A stretch of DNA of 64,000 nt from Zizania palustris (taxonomy: Eukaryota > Streptophyta > Magnoliopsida > Poales > Poaceae). Below, in pieces: positions 54,849 through 64,000 of this stretch. Within the stretch, counting starts at the first letter, position 1. Each line of letters starts with the position of its first letter. The DNA is taken from contig JAAALK010000080.1 of NCBI GenBank assembly GCA_019279435.1, positions 31,402,778 to 31,466,777 on the forward strand. Direction: 5' to 3'. Under the pieces are notes generated by a model. That model searched no databases and was not told the origin of the DNA. It saw only the letters and a program-made list of their open reading frames with translations. Position numbers and translations under genes: made by a program.

Positions 54849-56860
54849 GAGGATGCTTCATTCCCAATTTCTACCATAATGTCCTCCAGAAGTGACTTAA
54901 AAACTTCATATCATGATCAGAAATAATTGTATTTAGCACACCATGAAGACGAACGACTTCCTAAAAAAAATCAACAGCTATTATAGCATCGTTGCTCTTA
55001 TGACATGGAATAAAATGAGTTATCTTTGAGAATCTATCTACTACAACAAATACACTATCTCTCCCATTCTTAGTCCTAGGCAACTGTAAAACAAAATCCA
55101 TAAAAATATTCTCCCAAGAAACACTAGGAACAGGTAAAGGCATATAAAGACCATACAGATTGAGACAGGACTTAGCTTTATTGCAGGTGTTACATCTAGC
55201 AACATAACGCTCAACATCTCTTCTCATTTTTTGCCAAAAGAAATAAGTGGCCAGCACATATTCCATCTTCTTCACTCCAAAATGCCACATTAATCCCCCT
55301 CCATGCGCCTCCTGCAAAAATAAAAGATGAACATAGTTTGTTGGGACACATAATTTGTTAGTGCGATACAATAATCCATAATTCAGAATGTATTTATTCT
55401 AAGTCCATCCCCACGATAATGTGCAAATGCCTCTTTAAAATCAAAATCAGTGGCATATAATTCTTTTATCATCTCTAATACAAAAAAATTTTATAATCAA
55501 GTTGAGACAACATGGCATAATATCTACATAAAGCATCAACCATCATATTATCTTTGCCTTTCTTACGCTTAATGATGTATGGAAATGATTCAATAAATTC
55601 TACCCATTTAGCATGTCGTTTATTTAGATTTGCTTGACTTCTAATATGTTTCAATGATTCAAGATCTGAATGTATAATTAATTCCTTCGGCCATAAGTAA
55701 TGTTGCCATGTTTCTAATGTTCGAACTAAAGCATACAATTCCTTATCACAAGTAGAATAGTTCAAACTAGCTCCTCACAAATTTTCACTAAAGTATATGA
55801 CCAACTTACATTCTTGTATCAACACTCCTCTAATTCCAATTCCTCTTGCATCACACTAGAGTTCAAAAACCTTACCAAAATGAGGAAGTTGGAGCAGTGG
55901 AGCATGAGTCAACTTATCTTTTAGCAGATTGAAGGTATTTTCATGTGCTTGTCCCCATTAAAAAGGAACATATTTCTTTGTGAGCTTATTTATTGGTGCG
56001 GCAATGGTGCTAAAATCTTACACAAATTGTTGATAAAATCCAGCTAATCCAATAAAACTCTACACTTATGTAACCGTTTTAAGAATCAATCAACTCTTGA
56101 TTATTTATATCTTGGTCTCATCAACTTGGTAACGTTGCTCCCAGAATCAAATCGATTTGATGCTCAATTCCTCTCATGGGTGGCAACCCTAGAGGTATTT
56201 TATTTGGAAACACATCAGCAAACTCATGTAAAAATTTAGCAATAACGGGAGGTAAAGAGGTCATCAAATCGCCAAGTGTAAAGAAAACCTCTTTACAAAT
56301 CAAAGCGTAACAAGCTGATTCATGGTTTACTAATTTAGAATTTCAGATCTAGTAGCTAACATAGAAGCATCTTTCAATTTAACTATGTCTTTTCTTATAT
56401 GTGACTTATTCTTCTCCTTTTTAGATGGAAAAACATCTTTAACTACTTTCTGATTTTTAGATTTTGGTTTACTCAATTGTCTTGCATGTTCAGCTTGTGT
56501 TACATCATCTTTTAAAATATCAACAGGGGTTATTGCTAGCAATTCTATCTTCTTACCATTGTATGTGAAAGTATATGTATTAGTTGTACTATGGTGCAAA
56601 ACATCTCTATCATATTCCGAATGACTATCCAAAAGTAAAGAACATGCTTATATAGGTACAACATCAAAATTTACACTATCACGGTAATTTCCTACTAAAA
56701 ATTGTACTCTCACAACTCTACTTATCTTTAACTTACCACAATAATTAAACCGTTGGATAGAGTAAGGATGTGGGTGCGGCTGTGTAGGCAAGTTAAGTTT
56801 CTCCACCAAGTCTGAAGTAGCAAGATTGCTACAATTTTCACTATCAACGATTTATTCTCT
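54849..56860 (-). pseudogene. pol of element H, N-terminal and middle part
   Basis: Reading on the minus strand, protease-end and spacer text gives DRDVLHHSTTNTYTFTYNGK (56610-56550), and a pre-RT segment has FPNKIPLGLPPMRGIEHQID (56220-56150). RT palm is missing, and RNase H shows CDKELYALVRTLETWQHYLW (55745-55690) and SDLESLKHI. Integrase has the zinc-finger cysteines (CNTCNKAKS, near 55180) and the first aspartate in ENIFMDFVLQLP (55115-55080). Stops and small frame changes are scattered. The sequence stops at 54849 where element B begins and resumes at 42442. Confidence 0.75.
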
Positions 56861-57046
56861 ACATTTCACTGATATATAAGGTTATACCAACTGATAAATT
56901 ATGTGTAACCTAAAAAGATAAATTTTTATTTTTTATCTAAATTATTTAGAGGGTATATGATCAAAATTTTCTTTTGAAAACACTACAATTTTGTTTGCAC
57001 TTTGTTCTACTTTCTTCCAACATTGTCGGAAGAAGATGTAACTTAG

Positions 57047-57316
57047 GGGGTGTTTGGTTCCACCTTGCTAAACTTTAGGGACTAAAGTTTAGTCCCTTTT
57101 AGTCCCTAAATTGCCAAACAAGGGGACTAAAGTGAGACTAAACTTTAGTGACTAAAGTTTAGCCTTTAGTCCCAAAGAACTTGCTAAAAGGGACTAAAAG
57201 TACTACTTACCTCTCATCCCTCACTCTCTTTTAGTACTTTAGTCCTTAGAACCAAACACCAAGAGACTAAAGTTTAGTCCTATAAAAAAAGGAGACTAAA
57301 GTTTAGTTTAGTTCCT
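57047..57316. mobile_element. MITE in the promoter of the hydrolase-like gene
   Basis: GGGGTGTTTGGTTCC at the left faces GAACCAAACACC at 57249-57260, and the inside repeats GGGACTAAAGTTTAGTCCC many times. A further piece with the same motif follows to 57316, so two copies may be nested. Such GTTTGGTT ends are typical of grass Tourist- or hAT-type MITEs. Target duplication is unclear. The block ends about 120 bp before the ATG of the next gene. Confidence 0.6.
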
Positions 57317-57437
57317 AAATGAACGCCTTAGCACTGGTTCATCGCAAGTTCAGCGCATTTTTCGCAAAAGCCACTCCAATTCATCTCAATTCTCGTCAGT
57401 CCTCTCGCTCTCGGAGTCTCGGCCTCTCCTCTTCCAC

Positions 57438-60400
57438 ATGGGTTGCTCTCACGTCACTGTGCGAGCTCTCTCACGCATCCACGCGCCCGGATCGATCTCC
57501 ACCACTTCCTCCCTCCACTCCTCCGCTGCCGCCTCGCAAACCCTAGCTCCGACCCGCGGCCTCGTCCGCCGCTTCGCCGCTATGGCCGCCGCCGCCGCAG
57601 TCGCAGCGGAGGAGTTCGTCAAGGGCCGTGTCTTCCCCAACGGCGTCGCCGTCATCACCCTCGACCGCCCCAAGGCCCTCAATGCCATGAACCTCGGTGA
57701 GGATCGCTTCTGCCTTCTTTCGTCCTCCTCTTCCTCCTCCACGGCCACTCGGGAGTACGGCCACCTGGCGGGGGAAATTTAACTATTTGTCACCCTCTTC
57801 GTTGCCACCTCTTCAAATGCCACCCTCTTCGTTGCAATTAATTTTTTGCCACTCTCTTCGTGAGCCAATTAATTTTTTGCCACTCGGTGTCCAGTCACTA
57901 GCCACGTCATCCGCCACGTCAAATTTTTGCCACCTCACGCCGCCACGTCACCTCTTCTTCCTCCTCCTTTTCTCTCCCCAAGCCAAGCCGGCCACCGCAA
58001 GCACTCCGCCCGCGCGCCGCCGCGGCCGTCGCCCCCGCCCGCGCGCCGCCGCCCCCACGCGCCGCCGTGCCCGCGGCCGCCGCGCCCGCGCGCCGCCGCC
58101 GCCGCCCCTCCCGCCCGCCTCCGCGCCCGCGAGCCGCCGCCCCTGCGCCCGCGCGCCTCCGCCCCCGCCGCCACCGCGCCCGCGCGCTGCCGCCCCCGCC
58201 ACCTCCGCCCCCGCCGCGCCCGCGCCCTCGCTCGCGGAGGCCCGCGGGCGCGGCGGGGGCGGAGGTGGCGGGGGCGGCAGCGCGCGGGCGCGGTGGCGGC
58301 GGGGGCGGAGGCGCGCGGGCGCAGGGGCGGCGGCTCGCGGGCGCGGAGGCGGGCGGGAGGGGCGGGGGCGGCGGCTCGCGGGCGCGGAGGCGGGCGGGAG
58401 GGGCGGGGGCGGCGGCGCGCGGGCGCGGCGGCCGCGGGCACGGCGGCGCGGGCGCGGCGGCGCGTGGGGGCGGCGGCGCGGGCGCGGCGGCGCGCGGGCG
58501 GGGGCGGGCGGAGGCGCTTGCGGTGGCCGGCTTGGCTTTGGGAGAGAAAAGGAGGAGGAAGAAGAGGTGACGTGGCGGCGTGAGGTGGCAAAAATTTGAC
58601 GTGGCGGATGACGTGGCTAGTGACTGGACACCGAGTGGCAAAAAATTAATTGGCTCACGAAGAGAGTGGCAAAAAATTAATTGCAACGAAGAGGGTGGCA
58701 TTTGAAGAGGTGGCAACGAAGAGGGTGGCAAATAGTTAAATTTCCCACCTGGCGGGGGTCTGGACGACGAGTTGTGGATTGCTGATGTGCTTGCTGAGTG
58801 GTGAAGCGTACGCAGCTTTTGTGTTTACGGTTTTTTAGTTCGGTTTGCCCGCCCAAAGTAGTGATTACCAAACAATCAAAATAATTTGTTGCTGCTCACA
58901 ATGGCACTGAGCTATGAGAAATTTGAGAGAGGTTTCATTCTAGTCCAGTCAAAATGTATGTTAGGGAGAATATGATCGGACGAAGGTATGGGATACCATA
59001 GTCTTGTGAAGGGTAACATAATTACGTTATGCTGAAGTTCTGGTAATAAATACTCAGTTTACAAGCTTCAAACTGTGAGTAACCTAAAACCCAGATTTGA
59101 ATCTGGGGATTTTGCAGGTTTCCTGCACTTATATTGGTTTCATGCAAAGTTATAGTCTTCTAGAACTGTACACAGGCCCAAATTCTGTGATGGATATACA
59201 CCATAAATTATGCTATAAATAGTTATGTTCTCTTCACTTGCAGAAATGTAGATTGCATAATTAGAGAACATAGCATGACTATTTTTATGCAACAGTACCT
59301 TTCTTGGTTTTATATCCTCAAGTAACATTAATCTTGCTACAAAATCATCCACACAAACTGTGTGTTGAGTACATGCATATTGGTAGTGAGCTTCACTAAC
59401 AAATTTGAGATCTCACATGATTGCAGAAATGGACCTTAGATACAAGGCATTTCTTGATGAATGGGAAACAAATCCTAGCGTGAAGTGTGTTCTTGTGGAA
59501 AGCAGTTCTCCCCGTGCCTTCTCAGCTGGTGATTATTCTCCATTTGTTTTTCTTTCATTAGTGACTAGGCTGTTGAACATGCTGTATTGCCTTTTTATTT
59601 CCGGAGCATTGGAGATGTTTTCAAATAAGATTCATGGCCAATGCAGGGATGGATATTAAGGGTGTTGCCGCAGAAATTCAAAAGAACAAGAGCACACCAC
59701 TTGTGCAAAAGGTTTTTACCTTTGTCATGTGCGTGTTTTTTTAAATATGATTTACTTTTAGAACTTCACTCCTTTTCTGTTCTACTTTTTGTTTAACAGT
59801 TTATGTGATAGGCTGACAATATTACATGTTTGTAGTTGTTGATTTGCTCTAGTTAAAACTGCAGGTGGGGATGTGAAGAGACTTGTTAATGATAGCGGAG
59901 TGCCAGAGATAACAGAGGTCTAGGAATAACATGACTAATGCTTTCCTGGACATAGTTTGCCATTGTGTAATAAAAAATGGTGATTGGGGCTACTTTTGCT
60001 TCTCTGAAAAAACATACTGCCCTCTTTATATCCGAAAAGGTTGTTATAAGATAGTGGGATTGATATTGCAAGTCCAATTTGAAAATACAACTGAACAGAG
60101 TCCTTGTATGAAGTTCAGGACTAGCTGAAATAAATGCAATATTAAAATAATTCTGAAAGTTAGGCCAGGCTATAGATTTGTCAATCTGACATTTATTTCT
60201 TCTTGTTTTCAACTTGTGAAATGTGGATACATTTGAAAGGATTAAGTCATTTATTGTTTGTCATCACTCATAAGTCCCTGTCTATATTTTCTGGAGCACC
60301 ATCTGCTCCCCTAACTCCAGATATAACATTGTCATTTGCCAATACAATTTCAATCAATCCTGTATGCTCCACATTAGAAGCTCTATTGTGATTCCTGATA

Positions 60401-63400
60401 TCTGTATTTGTTTCTAGCATGTGACTGTTTATATGCAATAATTTGTTTTGCCTAGCCATTCTAAAATCACATAACATATCATCTATGCATTTCTGCATTT
60501 ATATATAACTTATTTCAACTTGTTTGAAATAAGTTTTTCATTGCTATTTTTTAAACAAACAAGACATGTGTTTACATATATGCTTCCATCCCACACCATG
60601 CAGAATAACTTATATATGATTAGAATTAGCTTATTCATATGTAAGGTGTTAGGGGCAGCAGCCCAAGTAGGGGCTAGATTCCCTCACTTAATCTAGTTAT
60701 TTCCTGTTTTAAAGATAGAGATAGAGATAGCAGATTAGATTGATAATTAGCAGATTAGATTTTATTAGGATTATAATTACCCCTTAAGGGTCATGGAATA
60801 AATCAAGCAGAGCAACATATCAATTGCCGTGTTTCCCTCTAATCTGCCCTCTCGTCGTGACACCATGGCGCCCACTCGCCGTAGACACCCTAGCAGTCAG
60901 CGGCTAGTTCCTCACACCTACAACCTACGGAGTGGTAACAACAAGGAGCCGGGCTCTACCAATTTAGTATCAGAGATGCTAGGTTCCGAGGACGGCGATC
61001 ATCAAACTACAACAACTGGCCTTTCAGCCCCAATGGTAGATCCCGTGCTCAAGGCCATCGCAGACTTGACGCCAGTCATCGTCGGCATGTCGGTGTGCCT
61101 GACAGCCCTTGAGGCACGATTAGGGCTGGTGTCGTTTGCCTCCACGCCATCAGGGTTCCCTACGGCATGCTACCAAGATATAGCATGGCAGCATCATCCC
61201 CGCCTGAAGCCTTCCCCACCACAGCGCCCTTCCCATCCACCTAATCTAGTTTGCCCACTCACCATCGCCGATTCCCTCCATGGGTGCTCCATCAATAGGC
61301 ATCTCCACAAGCACTGGTATGACAGCAGCTGCACCGGGCACCGGTGCGCCCCAACACGATGCCTACATCAGCAGCGAGCCGGGTGCTACTACCAGCAACA
61401 TGGGAGGTCCCCTCATACACGGTGCAGGCACGTCCTAGGGGTCATTCCCGTCCGCAGTGAGCGTGTTCCCCTTCGTCGGCGCTTCCACTAGCTTTGCACA
61501 CGACACAGGACTGATCATGGGCATTCCCCGGTTCTACAAGCTTGACTTTACCACCTATGACGGCTTCGAGGTCCCCCTTAACTAGCTCAATAGGTGCGAG
61601 CAATTCTTTCGGGGCCAACGCACCCTTGCTTCAGATCGTGTCTGGCTCGCCTCGTACCATCTAGTCGGTACAACCCAGAATTGGTTCTACGCACTTGAGC
61701 AAGATGAAGGCATCCTAGCTGGAAGCACTTCAAGGATCTCTGTCACCTATGGTTCGGCCCGACGACCCACATCAACAGACTGGCTGAGCTCGCCCGCCTT
61801 CCCTTTCTGTCTACTATGCAAGACTACTCCGAACGCTTCAACGCCCTCCTCTGCCACACACACAACCTCTCCCAATGCAGAAGACGAAACTATTTGTGGG
61901 TGGGCTCCCTGACCACATCCGCGTCGACATTGAACTAAGGGAGCCACTAGATCTCCAGATGGCCATGCACCTGGCACGGGTGTATGAACGTCGTGTCGAA
62001 ACCACGCCACCAACTGCCGTTCAACTCGCTGCTCGTCCACCTTAGCAATTGATGCCGAACCTCCCACCGCCCCCTTGGCCGCCCACGGTCACCCCTATTG
62101 CACCAACCGACCAGGCCACACTGACTTCTCTACCGGCGCCCTAGCCGGTTCCATCTCTCCCATCACCTACATACTCTCTCTGTCGCCTTTCTCCGACTGA
62201 GATGGCAGAGCGTCGCAGATAGGGGCTCTGCTACAACTGCGATGAGCCCTATATCCATGGCCACAAGTGTCAATGACTTTTCTACCTGGAGGTTTTCGAC
62301 TTGAATGATGATAACTCCGCGGAGGTGGCTGACGCTGAGCTCACCAGGGACTCCATGAACCAGCACGGACATCCAGGTCGAATGTTCAGCTCGAGGATGA
62401 GCTGTTTGAAGAGGTCGGGAGAGATGTTAGGGATGTCAGCCCAAGTAGGGGCTAGATTCCCTCCCTTAATCCAGTTATTTCCTGTTTTAAAGATAGAGAT
62501 AGAGATAGAGATAGTAGATTAGATTGATAATTAGCAGATTATATTTTATTAGGATTATAAATACCCCTTAAGGATCATGGAATAAATCAAGTAGAGCAAC
62601 ATATCAGATGCCGTTCTTCCCTCTAATCTGCCCTCTCACCATGACGCCACGACACCCGCTCGCCGTAGACGCCCTAGCAATCAGTGGCCAGTTCCTCACC
62701 CTTACAACCTACGCAACCGTCGCAACAAGGAGCCGATCTCTACCAATTTGGTATCAAAGATGCTAGGTTCTGAGGATGGTGATCAGAAAACTACAACAAC
62801 AACTGGCCTTTCAGCCCCAATGGCAGATCTCATGCTCAAGGCCATCACGGACTTGACACTTGTCATCATCAGCATGTCGGTGCACCTAACCGCCCTCGAG
62901 GCACGGTCAGGGCTGGTGTCGTTTGCCTCCACGCCAATAGGGTTCCCCAACGGCATGCTACCATGATACAACATTGTGGCACCGTCCCCGCCTGAAGCCT
63001 TCCCCACTACAACCCCCTTCCCATCCACCTAATCCAGTTTGCCCACTCACCATCGCCGATTCCCTCAATGGGTGCTCCATCAACAGGCATCTCCACTCAC
63101 CAGTTGCCGTGCTTCCCTCTAATCTGCCCTCTCGTCGTGATGCCACAGCACCTGCTCGCCGTAGACGCCCTAGTAGTCAGTGGCCAGTTCCTCACCCCTA
63201 CAACCTACGCAACCATCACAACAAGGAGCTGGGCTCTACCATAAGGTATCCAAAATAGGGCTCTTATGCCATATTTATTTATTGAACCATTATTGGTCCC
63301 AACTTTAGGCACTTAGTAGCCTTTCATAGTGGGGTTTCTTAATCCTACTACCCCTTATTATCTTCTTCCTTTTTAATGATATGCCATGGGGTAGTGAGAT

Positions 63401-63967
63401 TTTGTATACTTCCTGGTTTGCCAATGATCTGAGCTTCTAGGCTGTTTAGTACTGAGACACCTTGTTCATCTTATTTTTGAATAACCATGTTTATAGGTAT
63501 GACTAGTGTTATAGCGCATTTTCCGGTTCTTTTTTTGTGCATAGGAAGATAGTGCAGTTGATGGTTATATCCTCCTTTCTCCAAAATATTTTCAAAATTT
63601 ACGTCATTGAGAGATACAGAATTCATTTTCAGGTCTTCACAGCGGAGTATTCTTTGATTTGTAAGATTCATGAGTATGCCAAACCTTATATATGCTTGAT
63701 GGATGGAGTGACAATGGGGTTTGGAATTGGATTGTCAGGACACGGTCGCTACCGCATTATTACTGAGGCAAATTTCTGTAACTTGAATTTAGGTTTATGT
63801 TCATGATTTGTATTCTCTATATTTGCACTGTGAAGACTCACCATGATTGTACGATGTACTACTGTTACAGAGGACACTTCTGGCCATGCCAGAAAACGGC
63901 ATTGGCTTGTTCCCAGACATTGGCTTTGCTTACATCGGTGCAAAAGCCCCAGGAGGGGGTGCTGTTG
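57438..63967 (+). CDS. 3-hydroxyisobutyryl-CoA hydrolase-like protein, mitochondrial type, 5' part (runs off window)
   Basis: Main model exons: 57438-57696, 59427-59528, 59647-59711, 63633-63767 and 63871-63967 (next donor GTATGA at 63968). All phases agree, giving 219 residues in the window. The enoyl-CoA hydratase/HIBYL-CoA hydrolase family is clear from FPNGVAVITLDRPKALNAMN, SPRAFSAGMDIKG, KPYICLMDGVTMGFGIGLSG and LAMPENGIGLFPDIGFAYI. The enzyme class hydrolyses 3-hydroxyisobutyryl-CoA in valine breakdown. Residues 1-48 are rich in Arg, Ser and Ala without acidic residues, as in mitochondrial presequences. Met49 (57582) is an alternative start. An alternative exon (59865-59917) fits in place of exon 3. 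Introns 1 and 3 (1730 and 3921 bp) carry mobile elements; intron 4 uses a GC donor. A MITE lies just upstream. Whether it keeps hydrolase activity is not known. Confidence 0.92.
57772..58746. mobile_element. 975-bp near-perfect palindromic element (MULE-like) in intron 1 of the hydrolase-like gene
   Basis: Starts GGGAAATTTAACTATTTG and ends with its inverted copy CAAATAGTTAAATTTCCC; the 9-bp duplication ACCTGGCGG flanks it (57763-57771; 58747-58755). The arms, about 480 bp each, match nearly base for base through the CACTCTCTTCGTGAGCC region and into the GC-rich centre near 58253. Because of the inversion, Ala/Pro/Arg-rich frames appear on both strands; they are not genes. As part of an intron it would fold into a long double-stranded RNA. 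Confidence 0.9.
59865..59917 (+). other. Candidate alternative exon 3b of the hydrolase-like gene
   Basis: A 53-nt block between an acceptor AACTGCAG and a donor ACAGAG|GTCTAG. Its phases (in 1, out 0) equal those of exon 3 (59647-59711), so it can replace exon 3 but not follow it: using both gives a stop after three codons. After exon 2 it reads SAGGDVKRLVN and ends GVPEITE. The SAGGDVK form is the usual oxyanion-hole sequence in HIBYL-CoA hydrolases, whereas exon 3 gives SAGMDIKG. Confidence 0.65.
59918..60641. other. Intron 3 sequence left of the LTR element
   Basis: AT-rich intron sequence. No coding frame, inverted repeat or mobile element end was recognised in it. Confidence 0.5.
60647..60961 (+). 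repeat. First LTR of the intronic element
   Basis: 315 bp, starting TGTTAGGGGCAGCAGCCC and ending GGCTCTACCA. Contains an AGAGATAGAGATAG microsatellite near 60715-60730 and GGAATAAATCAAG as a possible poly(A) region. It is followed directly by a primer-binding-like sequence. Confidence 0.85.
60829..62380 (+). pseudogene. gag-like gene of the intronic LTR element, broken
   Basis: Plus-strand text begins in the LTR (MAPTRRRHPSSQRLVPHTYN, 60865 onward), is open to 61491, and continues in other frames as IPRFYKLDFTTYDGF (about 61520-61570), LASYHLVGTTQNWFYALEQ and KLFVGGLPDHIRVDIEL. A zinc knuckle follows (LCYNCDEPYIHGHKC, about 62229-62275), then FYLEVFDLNDD. At least four stops interrupt it. 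This is the gag arrangement of plant gypsy elements; protease, RT and integrase are absent. Confidence 0.7.
62425..62745 (+). repeat. Second LTR of the intronic element
   Basis: 321 bp, similar to the first LTR but with more GATAGA units and scattered substitutions, including GATGTCAGCCC for GGCAGCAGCCC. It has both an upstream purine tract and a downstream primer-like site, so it serves as 3' LTR of one unit and 5' LTR of the next. Confidence 0.85.
63247..63632. other. Intron 3 sequence right of the LTR element
   Basis: AT-rich intron sequence ending in the acceptor CATTTTCAG of exon 4. Nothing else is recognised. Confidence 0.5.
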
Positions 63968-64000
63968 GTATGATTTTTGACTTTATTGTTGCAGTAACTC

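Larger units (their letters stand above)
39050..56880 (-). mobile_element. Element H: old minus-strand Ty3/gypsy retrotransposon, split by a MULE and by element B
   Basis: Pieces of one polyprotein lie in order on the minus strand: protease-like text near 56850, spacer (56632-56330), pre-RT (56303-56121), RNase H (55765-55475), integrase N-terminus and core (55371-54849), integrase core end (42442-42215), and the integrase tail (about 40680-40540) followed by GPMTCARVHQLN near 40480. Element B (42448-54843) and a MULE (40719-42038) sit in integrase sequence. Most of the RT palm is deleted near 56050-56120. The protease text (IVDSENCSNLA) differs from the DTGATHS type of A and B, so H is another gypsy lineage, perhaps CRM- or Reina-like. 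Confidence 0.7.
60647..63241 (+). mobile_element. gag-only LTR retrotransposon with an extra partial unit, in intron 3 of the hydrolase-like gene
   Basis: The outer 5-bp duplication TAAGG (60642-60646; 63242-63246) flanks the order LTR 60647-60961, internal 60962-62424, LTR 62425-62745, second partial internal 62746 to about 63095, and partial LTR to 63241. LTRs begin TGTTAGG and end CTCTACCA; primer-like TTAGTATCAGAGATGC or TTTGGTATCAAAGATGC follows both full LTRs. A purine-rich GAGGTCGGGAGAGA precedes the second LTR. No pol is present, so it is non-autonomous. Confidence 0.85.

Noticed and set aside
57697..58731. Long Ala/Pro/Arg-rich frames of 200-300 codons on both strands
   Set aside because: They arise from the GC-rich palindromic element in intron 1; the same text appears on both strands because of the inversion.
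59865..59917. Treating exon 3b as a constitutive exon after exon 3
   Set aside because: The phases do not fit in series; a TGA would follow after three codons.

Overview
This window looks like nuclear DNA of a grass (Poaceae). It combines long nested LTR retrotransposons, many small TIR elements (MITEs), GC-rich first exons with plant-type introns, and plant gene families. The species cannot be named from sequence alone. No tRNA, rRNA or CRISPR array was seen. About four fifths of the window is mobile DNA, and three host genes sit between the repeat blocks.

Region 1 (1-16899) is a minus-strand Tat-type Ty3/gypsy element (here 'E'). It runs off the left edge and carries a spliced coiled-coil gene on the strand opposite to its LTR. 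A 12.25-kb minus-strand chromovirus-like element ('A', 1778-14031) has inserted into an exon of that gene, with a GGGCC target duplication. Region 2 (16900-28078) holds a decayed plus-strand Tat-type element ('F'), two head-on LTR ends, and a 4.45-kb hAT-like element filled with about eight copies of a 500-bp tandem repeat. Region 3 (28660-30650) is a Ty1/copia remnant with a hAT MITE.

Region 4 (30840-38435) is genic. A seven-exon UDP-galactose/UDP-glucose transporter gene (plus) has a textbook ER-stress element in its promoter, followed by a single-exon UGT75-like glycosyltransferase gene (minus), with MITEs around them. Region 5 (about 39050-56880) is an old minus-strand gypsy element ('H') split by a 1.3-kb MULE and by a very young, apparently intact 12.4-kb element ('B', 42448-54843) whose LTRs differ at one base by my reading. 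Region 6 (57438-63967, continuing off the right edge) is the 5' part of a mitochondrial-type 3-hydroxyisobutyryl-CoA hydrolase-like gene. Its introns carry a 975-bp near-perfect palindrome and a gag-only LTR element, and it has two phase-matched candidate alternative exons over the active-site loop.

The strongest candidates for something undescribed are: (a) a two-exon acidic small reading frame inside the LTRs of both A and B, where stop, phase, splice sites and conservative codon changes are all kept although the LTRs have diverged; (b) the ORF0 protein of A and B, whose N-terminal pattern resembles a double-stranded-RNA-binding fold; (c) the mutually exclusive exon pair of the hydrolase gene; and (d) the antisense spliced gene in element E. 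All functional statements rest on reading the sequence and on family knowledge; no search was run.
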